The notes beneath the pieces are model-generated. The model was not told where the DNA came from. It saw only the letters and a list, made by a program, of their open reading frames with translations, and searched no databases. 45,314 bases of DNA, taken from an uncultured Prevotellaceae bacterium. GTDB lineage: Bacteria > Bacteroidota > Bacteroidia > Bacteroidales > Bacteroidaceae. This document shows positions 1 through 8,640 of this stretch, in pieces. The number at the start of each line of letters is the position of its first letter. The stretch's first letter is position 1. The stretch covers positions 1 through 45,314 of the forward strand of contig CACYQO010000014.1 in the NCBI GenBank assembly GCA_902776545.1, read 5' to 3'. The position numbers and the translations under genes are program-made.

Positions 1-176
1 ACGATGTGGCAAAAATAAAGCCTCGTAAATTCCCTGCGGTAGAAATACGTCACAAAAATACAAGGAAATTCCGTAGCAACCAAAAACAGTCATTAAAGTG
101 CTAAATTCACGATATGATTGATAATCAACTATTTACAAATAGTTTTTCTTCATTATTCATGGTAGTTCGGGTGGCT
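1..176. other. Non-coding left edge, no gene seen
   Basis: AT-rich sequence at the window edge. I see no convincing reading frame, promoter or hairpin on either strand. It lies just downstream (minus strand) of the BspA-like remnant and may be further decayed sequence of the same surface-protein locus, but nothing readable supports that. Confidence 0.4.
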
Positions 177-416
177 CTAAATACATTTATAAAATGCATA
201 TTCACCAATACTTTTTATACTATTAGGAATAGTAATTGAAGTTAATGAATTACAGTTTTCAAAAGCATGACCTCCAATACTTGTTACAGTGTAATTAATA
301 TCATCATAAAGAAACTGCTCTGGGATAATAATATCGCCAGAATAAGAATATGGATTTGCAGTGACTTCTGCAGCATTTCCTTTGGGGATAAGATTGTAAT
401 AAATGCCATCCCGGAA
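177..416 (-). pseudogene. BspA-like leucine-rich-repeat protein remnant
   Basis: This minus-strand frame is open between a stop at 417-419 and a TAG at 177-179. It reads DGIYYNLIP, then a GDIIIPE strand, then VTSIGGHAFENCNSLTSITI and a partial second repeat ending at the stop. That pattern (IG..AF..C.SLTSI.IP) is the hallmark of Treponema/Bacteroidales BspA-type LRR surface proteins (LRR_5). There is no start codon, no signal peptide, and only about one and a half repeats, so this is a decayed fragment of a once larger cell-surface protein. It sits just past the end of the T6SS-linked operon and probably has no role in it. Confidence 0.7.
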
Positions 417-442
417 TTAAGAGAATTGAGATGCTGTGAGCA

Positions 443-2938
443 TCAATAATCCTTCATTCCTTGGTGAACTCTCGCAGTGGCATTGTCATCGGAGGAACCG
501 CCAGAATCCGAATTGTCGGCAGATTCGATTTCAGTCTTGTTGCCTTTAGATTTCGGTATCTCGACAGTGATGTTACACTTGTCGGAATACTTACCGTCGG
601 AAGACTTGACGGTGATGGTTGCCGTGCCATTGGCAACGGCTTTCACCTTACCCGCATTGACAGTGGCGACCTTCTTGTTGGACGAAGACCATGTGACATT
701 TCTTGATTCCGTGTTCGTCAGGGTCAGTGTCGAGTCCTGTCCAGCCGCTGTCAGCGTGACATCTGACTCCTTGATGTACAGCGTCCGTTTCTGCGTCACG
801 GTGACGGTCTTCGAGTCGTTTCCGGCGGCATAGAGGAACTTCACCTTGCCTTGGCGTTGATCGGCCTTGTTGGAGAACGACGACACGTTGATATTCTGGG
901 TCCAGTAGCCGTCGCGTTCATCAGTCTTACTGCCAGCGGTCAGCCAGCTGACCTGCGGCTGGACACTGACACTGACGTTGGCCACCACATTGACACCGAA
1001 GGTGCCTCCCAGCTCATCGACCTCTATCGCCGTCGTATCGACATCGAAGATAGTCTCAAACTTCTGTTTGAAAGAGACCGCCTTGCTGACACCTAAACTG
1101 CTGTTGCCGATGGTGACAGTGGCGCTGCGTTCTTTCCCACTGGTGTTCTTTGAAATCTTGAAGATCAGGGCAGAACTCTTCGAGGTGCGCGTCCTGCTCC
1201 TGCTGTTGCTCTGCAGGCTTATCCAGTTGCAGTCGCTCGGGATTGACACGTCATAGCTGATGTTACTCTCCACATTGACCGTTTTCGTGCCTCCTTCCAT
1301 TGCCACTTCGAAAGAGGTGGAATCGACACTGAAGGTGGTCGTAAACGGCTGGTGGACATATACCTTGACTTCGGCACCAGCGTCTCCATTACTGATGGTA
1401 ATGGTGGTCTCACGCTCCTGGGCGGTGGTATTCTCACTGGCACGGAACACGATGGCTGTGGTATCGATGCCATTGGTAGAGCCACGAGTCTTCAGAATAT
1501 TCTGAGTATTCTGAGTATTCCGAATATTCCGAGTACCCGCCTTCCTTACTCCGGTGACCTGAGAGAGCCAGTCGCAGTCGCGCGGGATGCTTACAACATA
1601 GCCGATGTTATGCCTCAGCTTGACGGTGAAGGTGGCTCCATCCATCGAGACTTCATAAGAGGCAGAGTCGACACTGAACACCATGTTGAAGGGCTGGCTG
1701 ATGGTGATGGACTCAGAGACACCGGCATCCTTGTTGCTGATTTCCAGAACGGCCTCGCGACCCTTATAGGTCGTGTTCTCTGCCACCTTCAGCAAGATAG
1801 AGGAGGTTTCCACGCCCCTGGTATTGCGGCTGGCAGCACGCTTAATCCAATCGCAGTCGTCGGGAATCGTCACATCGTAGCTGACGTTACTCGTCATCTT
1901 GATGGTGACCGTATCACCATACTGTGATGCCTCGATGTATTTTTTGTCGGGACTGAACACAGCCTTGAAAGGCTGATGGATATTGATTTCTATGCTGGCA
2001 CCTGCGTCTTTGTTGCTGAGCGTGACGACACCGTCGCGATCGTGATAGGTCTTGTTTTCCTTTATGAAAAAAGTAAGTGTCTTCGTATCCATCCCACGGG
2101 TAAGAGCCGCCTGTTCCCTGGCGCCCGACGACGATTTTTTGGTGATCCAGCTGCAGGTGCTGGGAATGTTGACATCGTACGAGATGTTGGTCGTCAAGTT
2201 GACGGTGATGGTGTCACCATACTGGTTCACCTCGAAGTTAGTGGAGTCTGCCTTGAACTCGGTATTGAACGGCTGATGGATTTTCAGCTTGTCGGTGAGT
2301 TTCTCGTCTTTGTTGAGGACGGTAATAACAGCGTCACGGTCCTTATAGGTCTTGTTCTCCTTGACATAGAGCGTGATGGTGGTCGAATCCAAGCCCCTGC
2401 TCTTAGCGGCTCTGCCCCTCGTCACCCATTTACAGGTGTCGGGGATCTGCACCTCGTAGCTGACGTTGTACTTCAACTTGGTGGAGATGGTGTCGCCATA
2501 CATCGAAGCCTCGGCGTAGGTCTTGTCGAGGAACAGTCCGGTATTGCGGTCCTGCTTGACGGTGATGTAGCGCGACGACTTGGAGATGGTGTCGGTGAGC
2601 GTGACGGTGTCTGTACGGGCATCGTAGGTATTGTTGGCCTTCACTGAGACAACCAGCTTACAGTTGTTGACATCAAGGGTGGATTTACACCATGACTCCT
2701 TGTTCGACACTTTGTACACCGACAGATCCTCATGACGGTACTCCTGCTCCTGCGTACCCCCCTCGCACGTGAATGACATATCCTCCATGAGCAGTTCCTT
2801 CAGATGACTCTGGTAGCCGTTGTCGTCACTACTACAGGAAACCAAAAGTAATAAGAGGAAAGTGGAAAGTGGAAAGTGGAAAGAGATTACCCTCACCACA
2901 GAAAATTTTCTTATTTTTGACATCATATACTGTACCAT
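443..2938 (-). CDS. BACON-repeat lipoprotein with C-terminal Ig-like domain
   Basis: Exported lipoprotein of 831 residues. A basic start is followed by a hydrophobic core and lipobox VSC at about residues 33-35, so it should be lipid-anchored and face the periplasm or surface. The body holds six or seven BACON-like beta-sandwich repeats of about 95 residues, each with a strand of the form ..YGDTI..., an NVSYDV.IP.....WI motif and an ENKTYKDR segment. Near residue 725 a Big_2-type Ig-like domain begins (SSNKKVATVNAGKVKAVANG), followed by a disordered Ser/Asp-rich tail. BACON domains are common Bacteroidetes adhesion or carbohydrate-contact modules. It is the last gene of the minus-strand T6SS run, 92 nt after the VWA-RING-FHA gene. 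A role at the envelope end of the apparatus is inference from position only. The hydrophobic core is encoded by a heptamer repeat (2851-2885). Confidence 0.8.
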   Translation of the reverse strand: MVQYMMSKIRKFSVVRVISFHFPLSTFLLLLLVSCSSDDNGYQSHLKELLMEDMSFTCEGGTQEQEYRHEDLSVYKVSNKESWCKSTLDVNNCKLVVSVKANNTYDARTDTVTLTDTISKSSRYITVKQDRNTGLFLDKTYAEASMYGDTISTKLKYNVSYEVQIPDTCKWVTRGRAAKSRGLDSTTITLYVKENKTYKDRDAVITVLNKDEKLTDKLKIHQPFNTEFKADSTNFEVNQYGDTITVNLTTNISYDVNIPSTCSWITKKSSSGAREQAALTRGMDTKTLTFFIKENKTYHDRDGVVTLSNKDAGASIEINIHQPFKAVFSPDKKYIEASQYGDTVTIKMTSNVSYDVTIPDDCDWIKRAASRNTRGVETSSILLKVAENTTYKGREAVLEISNKDAGVSESITISQPFNMVFSVDSASYEVSMDGATFTVKLRHNIGYVVSIPRDCDWLSQVTGVRKAGTRNIRNTQNTQNILKTRGSTNGIDTTAIVFRASENTTAQERETTITISNGDAGAEVKVYVHQPFTTTFSVDSTSFEVAMEGGTKTVNVESNISYDVSIPSDCNWISLQSNSRSRTRTSKSSALIFKISKNTSGKERSATVTIGNSSLGVSKAVSFKQKFETIFDVDTTAIEVDELGGTFGVNVVANVSVSVQPQVSWLTAGSKTDERDGYWTQNINVSSFSNKADQRQGKVKFLYAAGNDSKTVTVTQKRTLYIKESDVTLTAAGQDSTLTLTNTESRNVTWSSSNKKVATVNAGKVKAVANGTATITVKSSDGKYSDKCNITVEIPKSKGNKTEIESADNSDSGGSSDDNATARVHQGMKDY

Positions 2939-3030
2939 ATTATTTTTATAACAACGAATTACACGAATTATCTATTGCGGCAACAAATACTTCAATTCTT
3001 TAATTTTTTAATTCTTTAATTTTTAATTTT
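2939..3030. repeat. Intergenic AT-rich TTTAATTC repeat tract
   Basis: The gap between the BACON and VWA-RING-FHA genes contains a low-complexity run built from TTTAATT and TTCTTTAA units. Equivalent tracts occur at 8563-8610, 16141-16194 and 38005-38050, so this is a dispersed intergenic repeat family. No terminator or promoter is evident. Confidence 0.6.
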
Positions 3031-5478
3031 TCACAAGTCTTTCTCTATATAGGTGAATTTTGTATGACCGATGGTGAAGCTTTTACCGTGATAGAGCCAT
3101 ATCTCCTTACCGACGGGCAGAGGCTTGCCATCATCAACCGTCACACCATCTTCCATAGCCTTGAGACGCAAAGAATCGATATGGCGCTTGATCTCTGCAT
3201 GCACCGGAGACACCTGGCCATTGACATCCCACGATAACTGGATGTTACAGTCGACCGACTTTCCAAGGGTAACTGCCTGAGTCGGCGAGGCTTTGAACCA
3301 CTTGTAAAGTGCGATGTCCATCTCCTTGATAGCTCCCTCCACATGCAGGAAGAAACGCTCCGAACGCGGTGTGACGTGGGCAATGCACAGGGCGATGGCC
3401 ACGGCATAGACGATGAAGCCGATCAGCAGCGACATCCGGTAGTCGAGAAACGTGTTATAATAGACGAATGCCCACATGAACATCGTGAATACAGCTATCA
3501 GGCATGCGGCAATGAAGAACGAGCGGCGGATGGGCGTGCGTGTCTTGAAAGTGACGGCCAGCATGATGAAGCCGCTCAGCAGCGCCCATGGTATCCACTC
3601 TGTTAGGAACGTACTGTAGTCGAAATGAAGCAGGATGGATATCAGGCAGCCCAGCAGGCAGAGGATGCTCCCCACCGCTCCGGCAACGAAGGCGCGGAGC
3701 AGCACTTCGCCGATGCGATAGAACCACTGACGATGGCGGACGGTGAAGTTCGACAGGAAGAACGTCAGCAGGAAGCCTACAGCCTGACCAAAGGCGGGCA
3801 GATCGTTCAAGCCTGAGCCATAGTCGAATTCAAAGCTGTCAGAGTCATGACTGAACAACGTTTGCAGATACTCGATGACCGAAGTCGACAGCGGATGATC
3901 GCGAGAGACGAATACGACCCAGGCGGTAAAGCCAGCCAGGATGGCGACAAGTATCCATTTCATATAGAACAGCGGGTTGCGCCCGTCCAAAAGACTATGC
4001 TTATTATAATAATGTGAGCCTTCATGGCAATGACGCCCATATTCGGGACAGTGGTACTCGTTGTCATCCCAGCACTCCCTGTGCACCGTATGCTTGCATT
4101 TCACGACAATCTCGTCATCTTCCTTGAAAGGAGCCTTGCAGAGATAGCACGACTCGGATATGGCTTCCCCCCGGAAACTCATCTTGCTGCCAGTGTACTT
4201 AATGACATACTTACGCTTGAAGAAGCGGTATCGGATGTAGGGTTCCACGAACTGGAATATGATCCACACCGTCAGTAAGAGGGCCAAGGTGACCACGACG
4301 CCGATGGTCACAAACTCGATCATCGGAACGTCGTTGATGATGATAGGGCTATAGACTGAACCGAGAGAGAAATCAGTCTGGCCTTTAGCAATCAGGTCGC
4401 CAGTCTTCTTGTCGTAGAAAGATATCTCGAGAGTATGAAGATCACCTCGGAAGGCTTTGTAGTCTGGCTGTTCCAAGGTAATCTTATAGTTGGAGAGATC
4501 GATATGGAAGTCTTTCAGGATGTCTCCCTCCATCTCCTGCCAGTTGAACCCAGACTGATAGATGCCGCCTAATGACTTACAGAAATACTCTAAGATGTTG
4601 GTATCGCTGACGTTGTCTGAGTAAACAGCGATTTCCTGATCGCCGAGTGCATTGGGCGAAAAATTGGCATAATAGGCTTGCATCAGCCCCTGATACGCCT
4701 GCGCCTTGTCTTTCAGCAGCTGTTGCAGTTCAAAGTGCTTGGGATCGACGGGTTGCTCACCATCATAGGTTTTTCCTCCGGAGAGGATGATCATCACCTT
4801 ATGATGGGCACCGCCTATCGTCGTTTTCGAGTCCTGCATCTCCGCCAGTTTCGTCACTACCGAACGATAGAGGTAGATGGTAGAAGGGTCTTGATGGACG
4901 AAATAATTATCGATGACATAGTCGGTGGCCTCATAGGTCTCTGTGACGTTATCGCCCTGCATAAAAGCGACGAAGAGATTCTGTCCGCCGAAGAGGCCCC
5001 TGATTTCCTTGACGGCCTTACGCTCGGCATCCACCTGTTGCTGGGGGAGGCTCAAATCTACCAGAACGAGCAGTTTGATATCCAGTTTATTGAAAATCTC
5101 CCTGCTGGCATTGCTTACCTTCGTAATCTTCGGCTGAGTCTCCTGGCCCAGTCGGTTCAGTATGCGCTTGATATACTGATAGGGTTTGGCTACCACAACT
5201 GTAGTATCCGTCAGGTCCTGCCCTCCAACGTCATGCAGCAGACGTGCGGACAGTTCCATCACCTTATAATCGTCGGAGAAATTGAAGCTTGTGATCTGTA
5301 GGGCATCGCCAGCTGTTTCCTCCTTCTCACCAGATGATAGGATGTCGTCGATATCAGGTATCTTCTGCTCATCACAGGAAGCAAGTAAAGGTAAAAAGGT
5401 AAAAAGGTGAAAAAGTAAAAGACTCATCACCGACCTTTTCCATATTCTATTTCTATATCTTTTCATATTCATACTCAT
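3031..5478 (-). CDS. Lipobox + VWA-like + RING-H2-like + 7 TM + FHA-like membrane protein, candidate E3 and TssR-like component
   Basis: Large (815 aa) envelope protein with an unusual domain order. It has a signal peptide with lipobox LASC (Cys35), then a VWA-like region at about 130-320 (LLVLVDLSLP; MIDAS-like DxS, degenerate). TM1 spans 388-411. A metal-binding module follows with C444, C447, C461, H463, H466, C469, C477 and C484, spaced as in RING-H2. Six membrane spans lie at about 505-701. The C-terminal FHA-like domain has LGKSVDCNIQL and VSPVHAEI. Counting spans places the RING and FHA parts in the cytoplasm and the VWA part in the periplasm. VWA-like lipoproteins called TssR belong to the Bacteroidota T6SS membrane complex, so relationship is plausible but unproven. 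With E1, E2 and Ubl genes in the same run, the zinc module is the best candidate for an E3. A purely structural zinc site is the main alternative. Confidence 0.75.
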   Translation of the reverse strand: MSMNMKRYRNRIWKRSVMSLLLFHLFTFLPLLASCDEQKIPDIDDILSSGEKEETAGDALQITSFNFSDDYKVMELSARLLHDVGGQDLTDTTVVVAKPYQYIKRILNRLGQETQPKITKVSNASREIFNKLDIKLLVLVDLSLPQQQVDAERKAVKEIRGLFGGQNLFVAFMQGDNVTETYEATDYVIDNYFVHQDPSTIYLYRSVVTKLAEMQDSKTTIGGAHHKVMIILSGGKTYDGEQPVDPKHFELQQLLKDKAQAYQGLMQAYYANFSPNALGDQEIAVYSDNVSDTNILEYFCKSLGGIYQSGFNWQEMEGDILKDFHIDLSNYKITLEQPDYKAFRGDLHTLEISFYDKKTGDLIAKGQTDFSLGSVYSPIIINDVPMIEFVTIGVVVTLALLLTVWIIFQFVEPYIRYRFFKRKYVIKYTGSKMSFRGEAISESCYLCKAPFKEDDEIVVKCKHTVHRECWDDNEYHCPEYGRHCHEGSHYYNKHSLLDGRNPLFYMKWILVAILAGFTAWVVFVSRDHPLSTSVIEYLQTLFSHDSDSFEFDYGSGLNDLPAFGQAVGFLLTFFLSNFTVRHRQWFYRIGEVLLRAFVAGAVGSILCLLGCLISILLHFDYSTFLTEWIPWALLSGFIMLAVTFKTRTPIRRSFFIAACLIAVFTMFMWAFVYYNTFLDYRMSLLIGFIVYAVAIALCIAHVTPRSERFFLHVEGAIKEMDIALYKWFKASPTQAVTLGKSVDCNIQLSWDVNGQVSPVHAEIKRHIDSLRLKAMEDGVTVDDGKPLPVGKEIWLYHGKSFTIGHTKFTYIEKDL

Positions 5479-5533
5479 TTTGTTGTTTCACCATTTCACT
5501 TTTTCACCTTTTCACCTTTTCACCTTTTTACCT
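5393..5533. repeat. Opposed heptamer repeat tracts around the start of the VWA-RING-FHA gene
   Basis: On the plus strand, 5393-5421 carries AAAGGTAAAAAGGTAAAAAG-type sequence inside the signal-peptide codons, while 5484-5533 carries the complementary CTTTTTCACCTTTTCACC-type sequence upstream of the gene. The two arms are reverse complements separated by about 60 nt that include the start codon at 5478. The mRNA could fold across its own start. The arms also encode the hydrophobic core LLLFHLFTFLPLL. Confidence 0.75.
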
Positions 5534-6406
5534 TTATATAGTCGGATAATTATGTTGTCCATTCATCATACCCTTCATCTTCTTGGCCTGCTCGCGGGCC
5601 TGCTTGACCAGTGCGAGCTTAGATTTCAGCAGGTTCAGGCCCATCAGCAAGATAGCCACGCACGCCAAGCCCATCAGATAGTCCTTGATTCGCTGGATGA
5701 AAGGTTTATAAGCCATCTCCTGAATCTTCGCCGAGACTGTCTGCAGCTCAAAGACTTTATTATCCATCCCCTTCATCCGAAGCTGCAGACCGGGAAATGC
5801 CTCTGCCGCCTCCTTGGCCTGAGCATAGTATTTCTGGACGTCAGCCGTCAGTGCCTGCTCCTCTGCCTTGACTTTCTCCAACTGGGCAGCTAACTTCGGC
5901 GACATCGAATACTGTACCGCTTGCTGATACAGTCGGCGGTAGGTATTATCCTGACTCCAGATGAACTTCTCGGCCGTGGAGAAAGCCACCAAATGGTCGC
6001 GCTGCTGCTGACGGAGAGCTAACGTATCGGTCACGGTCTGTTTCATCTGCTGTATGACAGCCACACGGTTCAGAAGGCTGTCGTTGTCGGCAATGTAGAC
6101 CTGTTGGGCGGCTGAGTAGGTATCCCATCTGGTGGAGAAGGAGTTCATGGAAGCCGACAATGACTTAAGACGCTCGGATACCACGTCGAGGAGCGGCTCA
6201 TTCAGCGGCATCTCCATGTCGATGTCCATACGGAACCTGCAAAGGGCGTTCAGCTGTAACAGTTCTTCCTGGAACAACTCCAAATGCTCATTGATGTCTG
6301 TATAGGTGGAGTCGAGCTCCTCCTCAGTAGACATCTCCTCCTGTGCCCATGCCACCGAAGGCAGCATAGACACAAAGATCATGAGTAGCCACAGGTTCCT
6401 TTTCAT
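5534..6406 (-). CDS. Exported coiled-coil protein with C-terminal membrane span
   Basis: Protein of 290 residues, family not recognised. It starts with a clear signal peptide (MKRNLWLLMIFVSMLPSVAWAQ, cleaved after AWA). Residues 25-235 are almost all helical, Gln/Glu/Leu-rich and predicted coiled coil, and one membrane span lies at about 246-263 (YLMGLACVAILLMGLNLL). A short basic tail follows. The topology would place a helical stalk in the periplasm and the tail in the cytoplasm. It is separated by only 2 nt from the upstream 395-aa gene and precedes the VWA-RING-FHA gene, so the three are probably translated as a block. Signal, stalk and membrane foot suit an envelope-spanning part of a T6SS membrane complex, in place of the TssO/TssP-type proteins of other Bacteroidota systems. 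That role is inference. Confidence 0.65.
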   Translation of the reverse strand: MKRNLWLLMIFVSMLPSVAWAQEEMSTEEELDSTYTDINEHLELFQEELLQLNALCRFRMDIDMEMPLNEPLLDVVSERLKSLSASMNSFSTRWDTYSAAQQVYIADNDSLLNRVAVIQQMKQTVTDTLALRQQQRDHLVAFSTAEKFIWSQDNTYRRLYQQAVQYSMSPKLAAQLEKVKAEEQALTADVQKYYAQAKEAAEAFPGLQLRMKGMDNKVFELQTVSAKIQEMAYKPFIQRIKDYLMGLACVAILLMGLNLLKSKLALVKQAREQAKKMKGMMNGQHNYPTI

Positions 6407-6408
6407 AT

Positions 6409-7566
6409 TTATCTGTTACAGTTGTTTCTGAAAAATCGTTCCGCCTCACGGAATATCTGCACGGCCTGCTTCTGTTCTGAGGTAAAGGCACCCAGACTGT
6501 TGATAGAATCATAACAGGTTTTTATCATTGTCTCAGTCTGGAAGATGATGTCTCGACGCTCAATGGGGTCTGTCGACAGCAAGTACCGCGACACAGCCGC
6601 ATCTATCTGACGAGCTTTTGACAACAGCATCTTGGGGCTCAGTTCTTCGCCGGCAACCTTGCCCTTGCCTGCGCCTGTGGCGACAACCTTGCAGTTCAAA
6701 CTGCTGATGGAGTCAGTGTAGGCGTTATACGCATCCCATGTCCCCTGTATATCGGGACAGAGGCTATGTTCGTCTTTACGAGGATACTGCCCTGAAAGAT
6801 GATTCTTCATATCCTCAAAGATCTTCAGACTCTCCTGACTGTCAACAGTGCCATTGCCAAAGCCTTTACGCAAACTATTATAACTCTTACGAACGCCGTC
6901 GAGGGCTTTCTTTGCCGAGGCAATTTCTTCATCCATGCCGAAGCAGGGATTGCGCTGGATTTCCACATGATACTCCGTGTAGAGGTCACGGCCGAAGGGA
7001 ATCTCAAAACGCCGTTTGTTAATATGCTTGCTGACGTCGTTCATCAACATCACGTCACGAAGACGGACAACGACGGAATTGCTTTTCTTCAGGATGTCGA
7101 AAGTCTGACTGATGTAGTCGTTCACCATGGCATACTCCTGCGGTGCGGGCTGCAATCCCTCATAGTCGATCCAACGGTGGAACACATATTTCTTTTGAGG
7201 CTTCGGCACAGTGGCCTTGAAGAGTTTGGAAATGCGGTACTGATCCTTAGGTTCATAAGTTACCACATAGGGCAACAGGTCGGGACGGATCTTACGCCCC
7301 TTGACGAGTGGCTTGAACCGTACGTCCTCCCTGAACACGAAGATCATACGGTGGGAGATCAGCGTCACCGACAGCTGATTAGCCGCCTCATCGAATACGA
7401 ACTTCACCATGATGTCCTTATCGGTGACATCGCCCTCCAAGCTGATATGGTCCGTATAGGAATGCTCCTGACTGACCACAATGTTCTTTACCGTCTGGGC
7501 CATAGAAGTGAAAAGTGAAAAGTGAAAAGTGAAAAGTACCATCAGCACTCTCACGCTCCACTTCAT
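6409..7566 (-). CDS. Exported protein of unknown function, predicted periplasmic
   Basis: I choose the ATG at 7566 (MKWSVRVLMVLF...), which gives a normal signal peptide ending SMAQ, over the ATG at 7596, which adds ten residues before it. The PEGA gene of this operon starts the same way (MKWWLKVLLLLF). The mature part has a beta-rich N-terminal half, including a stretch rich in FVFRE and VVTYEP strands, and a helical C-terminal half with a few cysteines (NPCFGMDEE, HSLCPD, LNCKV). No known family is recognised. It lies between E2 and the coiled-coil protein, with a 2-nt gap to the latter. The hydrophobic core FTFHFSLFTS is encoded by four TTTTCAC heptamers (7507-7538). Position suggests an envelope-side T6SS component. 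Confidence 0.65.
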   Translation of the reverse strand: MKWSVRVLMVLFTFHFSLFTSMAQTVKNIVVSQEHSYTDHISLEGDVTDKDIMVKFVFDEAANQLSVTLISHRMIFVFREDVRFKPLVKGRKIRPDLLPYVVTYEPKDQYRISKLFKATVPKPQKKYVFHRWIDYEGLQPAPQEYAMVNDYISQTFDILKKSNSVVVRLRDVMLMNDVSKHINKRRFEIPFGRDLYTEYHVEIQRNPCFGMDEEIASAKKALDGVRKSYNSLRKGFGNGTVDSQESLKIFEDMKNHLSGQYPRKDEHSLCPDIQGTWDAYNAYTDSISSLNCKVVATGAGKGKVAGEELSPKMLLSKARQIDAAVSRYLLSTDPIERRDIIFQTETMIKTCYDSINSLGAFTSEQKQAVQIFREAERFFRNNCNR

Positions 7567-7645
7567 CTTCACTTCTGTTATATTCATTGTAATCATAATT
7601 CTAACTTTTCACTTCTAACTTCTCACTTTTCACTTCTCACTTCTC
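7507..7645. repeat. Opposed heptamer tracts around the start of the 395-aa gene
   Basis: Plus-strand 7507-7538 is (AAGTGAA)n lying in signal-peptide codons. Plus-strand 7602-7645 is CTTTTCACTTCT-type sequence between this gene and E2. They are near-perfect reverse complements flanking the start codon, giving the potential for a long mRNA hairpin over the translation start. The right-hand tract also supplies the end of the E2 frame (VFEK-stop). Confidence 0.75.
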
Positions 7646-8218
7646 AAACACCGTCCACTCCTTTGGTTCTCCCTGACGCACAACCCAGGCTGCAACCTTG
7701 AGGTCCTCGGGGTACGGAGGTTCAGATATAGCATGATAGATCTCATAGCGCAGATAGTGCGCCACCCGCTCCACGGCCCAGGCCAAGTCGGTATAAGTGT
7801 CGGGCATGTTGATACACACCCTTCCGGCAAAGTCGCCGAAATACCGGATGTTGGGATGCCAGGGATGAGGAATGGGCTGCCCCTGCTCATCGTGGGTCAG
7901 GAAACGGAATGCCGGAGCCGCATCGACCGACGGATAACCGTCGGGCAGGTCTATCCGCATCTGGAAGCCCTTGGCAAAGACTGGCGGATTCTCTGCACCG
8001 GGTTCTCCGAAATGCTCCATGTTCTCCACCCCACTGATGCTCTTCAGCTGATAGTCGACCAGATAGGCCGTGGGCAGTCCTTCCTTGTTACGGCAGACAG
8101 GATGACACGTGATGTCATGCCGATGTTCCAGCCGTCGGTCTAACTGCTGCCACTCATACAACAGACGCCGGTTGCGTCCCTTGTACTGGCTTATCTCATA
8201 TCGGTCGCTCTCCCTCAC
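7637..8218 (-). CDS. Ubiquitin-conjugating enzyme (E2)-like protein
   Basis: A UBC-fold protein of 193 residues, somewhat longer than a bare E2 core of about 150. The diagnostic block is FQMRIDLPDGYPSVDAAP followed by HPNIRYFGDFAGRVCI: the YP..P strand, the HPN motif (121-123) and the active-site Cys at 135. In eukaryotic E2s the HPN asparagine supports catalysis and the Cys carries the Ubl thioester. The spacing here is 12 residues rather than about 8. A Trp/Pro-rich C-terminal helix region follows (AISEPPYPEDLKVAAWVV), as in E2s. The gene lies 26 nt after the Ubl gene and just before the envelope genes, in the same operon as the E1. It should take activated Ubl from the E1 and pass it to a target, perhaps with the RING-like membrane protein. 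Fold and Cys are seen; activity is inferred. Confidence 0.88.
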   Translation of the reverse strand: MRESDRYEISQYKGRNRRLLYEWQQLDRRLEHRHDITCHPVCRNKEGLPTAYLVDYQLKSISGVENMEHFGEPGAENPPVFAKGFQMRIDLPDGYPSVDAAPAFRFLTHDEQGQPIPHPWHPNIRYFGDFAGRVCINMPDTYTDLAWAVERVAHYLRYEIYHAISEPPYPEDLKVAAWVVRQGEPKEWTVFEK

Positions 8219-8244
8219 TTTTTCACTTTTTCACCTTTTCACCT

Positions 8245-8562
8245 TTATCCCGGGAACGGGTCTGGCATCAAGAACACTTTATCGCCACTCTGTACACCAT
8301 AGTCGAGCAGCGTCTGGTCTGTACGTCCGATTCTCGGACGGAGCACACGTATCTCATGCACGTCAGGATCCTCCCGCCCGAAGAAATAGTCAAGGGGCGC
8401 TCCCGTCGCGTCGATGGACGGGAAGTCGAAGATCAGTTTGCCGTCTTCACCGATGGCATGCGTCAGGTTGGTCATCAGCGTGCTCAGCGGCGCCTCGGGA
8501 TTCACCACCCTGAAGCGCACAGTCTTGTTCTTATAAACTATGTCTAAAAAGAAATCTTCCAT
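8245..8562 (-). CDS. Ubiquitin-like protein with C-terminal glycine
   Basis: Small beta-grasp protein of 105 residues. An N-terminal hairpin (FFLDIVYKNKTVRFRVV), a helix (LSTLMTNLTHAIG) and a final TLLDYGVQSGDKVFLMP segment match the ubiquitin/YukD pattern (L.e.GI..G..l.l). The chain ends DPFPG, so the last residue is a glycine already exposed for adenylation by an E1, with no tail to be removed. Ubiquitin and related modifiers end in Gly-Gly; here there is one Gly preceded by Pro. It lies between tssF and E2, 26 nt upstream of E2. Together with E1 and E2 in the same operon it is the expected modifier. A non-conjugated YukD-like structural protein is the alternative. Confidence 0.82.
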   Translation of the reverse strand: MEDFFLDIVYKNKTVRFRVVNPEAPLSTLMTNLTHAIGEDGKLIFDFPSIDATGAPLDYFFGREDPDVHEIRVLRPRIGRTDQTLLDYGVQSGDKVFLMPDPFPG

Positions 8563-8640
8563 CTATAATTTTTTAATTTTATAATCTTTTAATTTTATAA
8601 TTTTATAATTTTCACTTCTCACTTTTCACTTCTCACTTTT
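8563..8640. repeat. Mixed AT and heptamer repeat spacer between tssF and Ubl
   Basis: Plus-strand 8563-8610 is a TTTTAATTTTATAAT low-complexity run, followed by TTCACTTCTCAC heptamers to 8640. The heptamers run into the 3' end of tssF and encode its last residues (LKSEK-stop). No promoter motif is seen, so transcription probably continues through. Confidence 0.6.

Noticed and set aside
430-444. GATGCT-GTG-AGCATC hairpin at the end of the BACON gene as terminator
   Set aside because: Only six base pairs and no U-run; could be chance.
267-449. 60-aa plus-strand frame at the left edge
   Set aside because: Overlaps the BspA-like remnant, which reads convincingly on the minus strand; no domain or promoter.
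6799-7518. 239-aa plus-strand open frame opposite the 395-aa gene
   Set aside because: Antisense shadow with no domain, signal or promoter; the minus-strand frame has a signal peptide and operon context.
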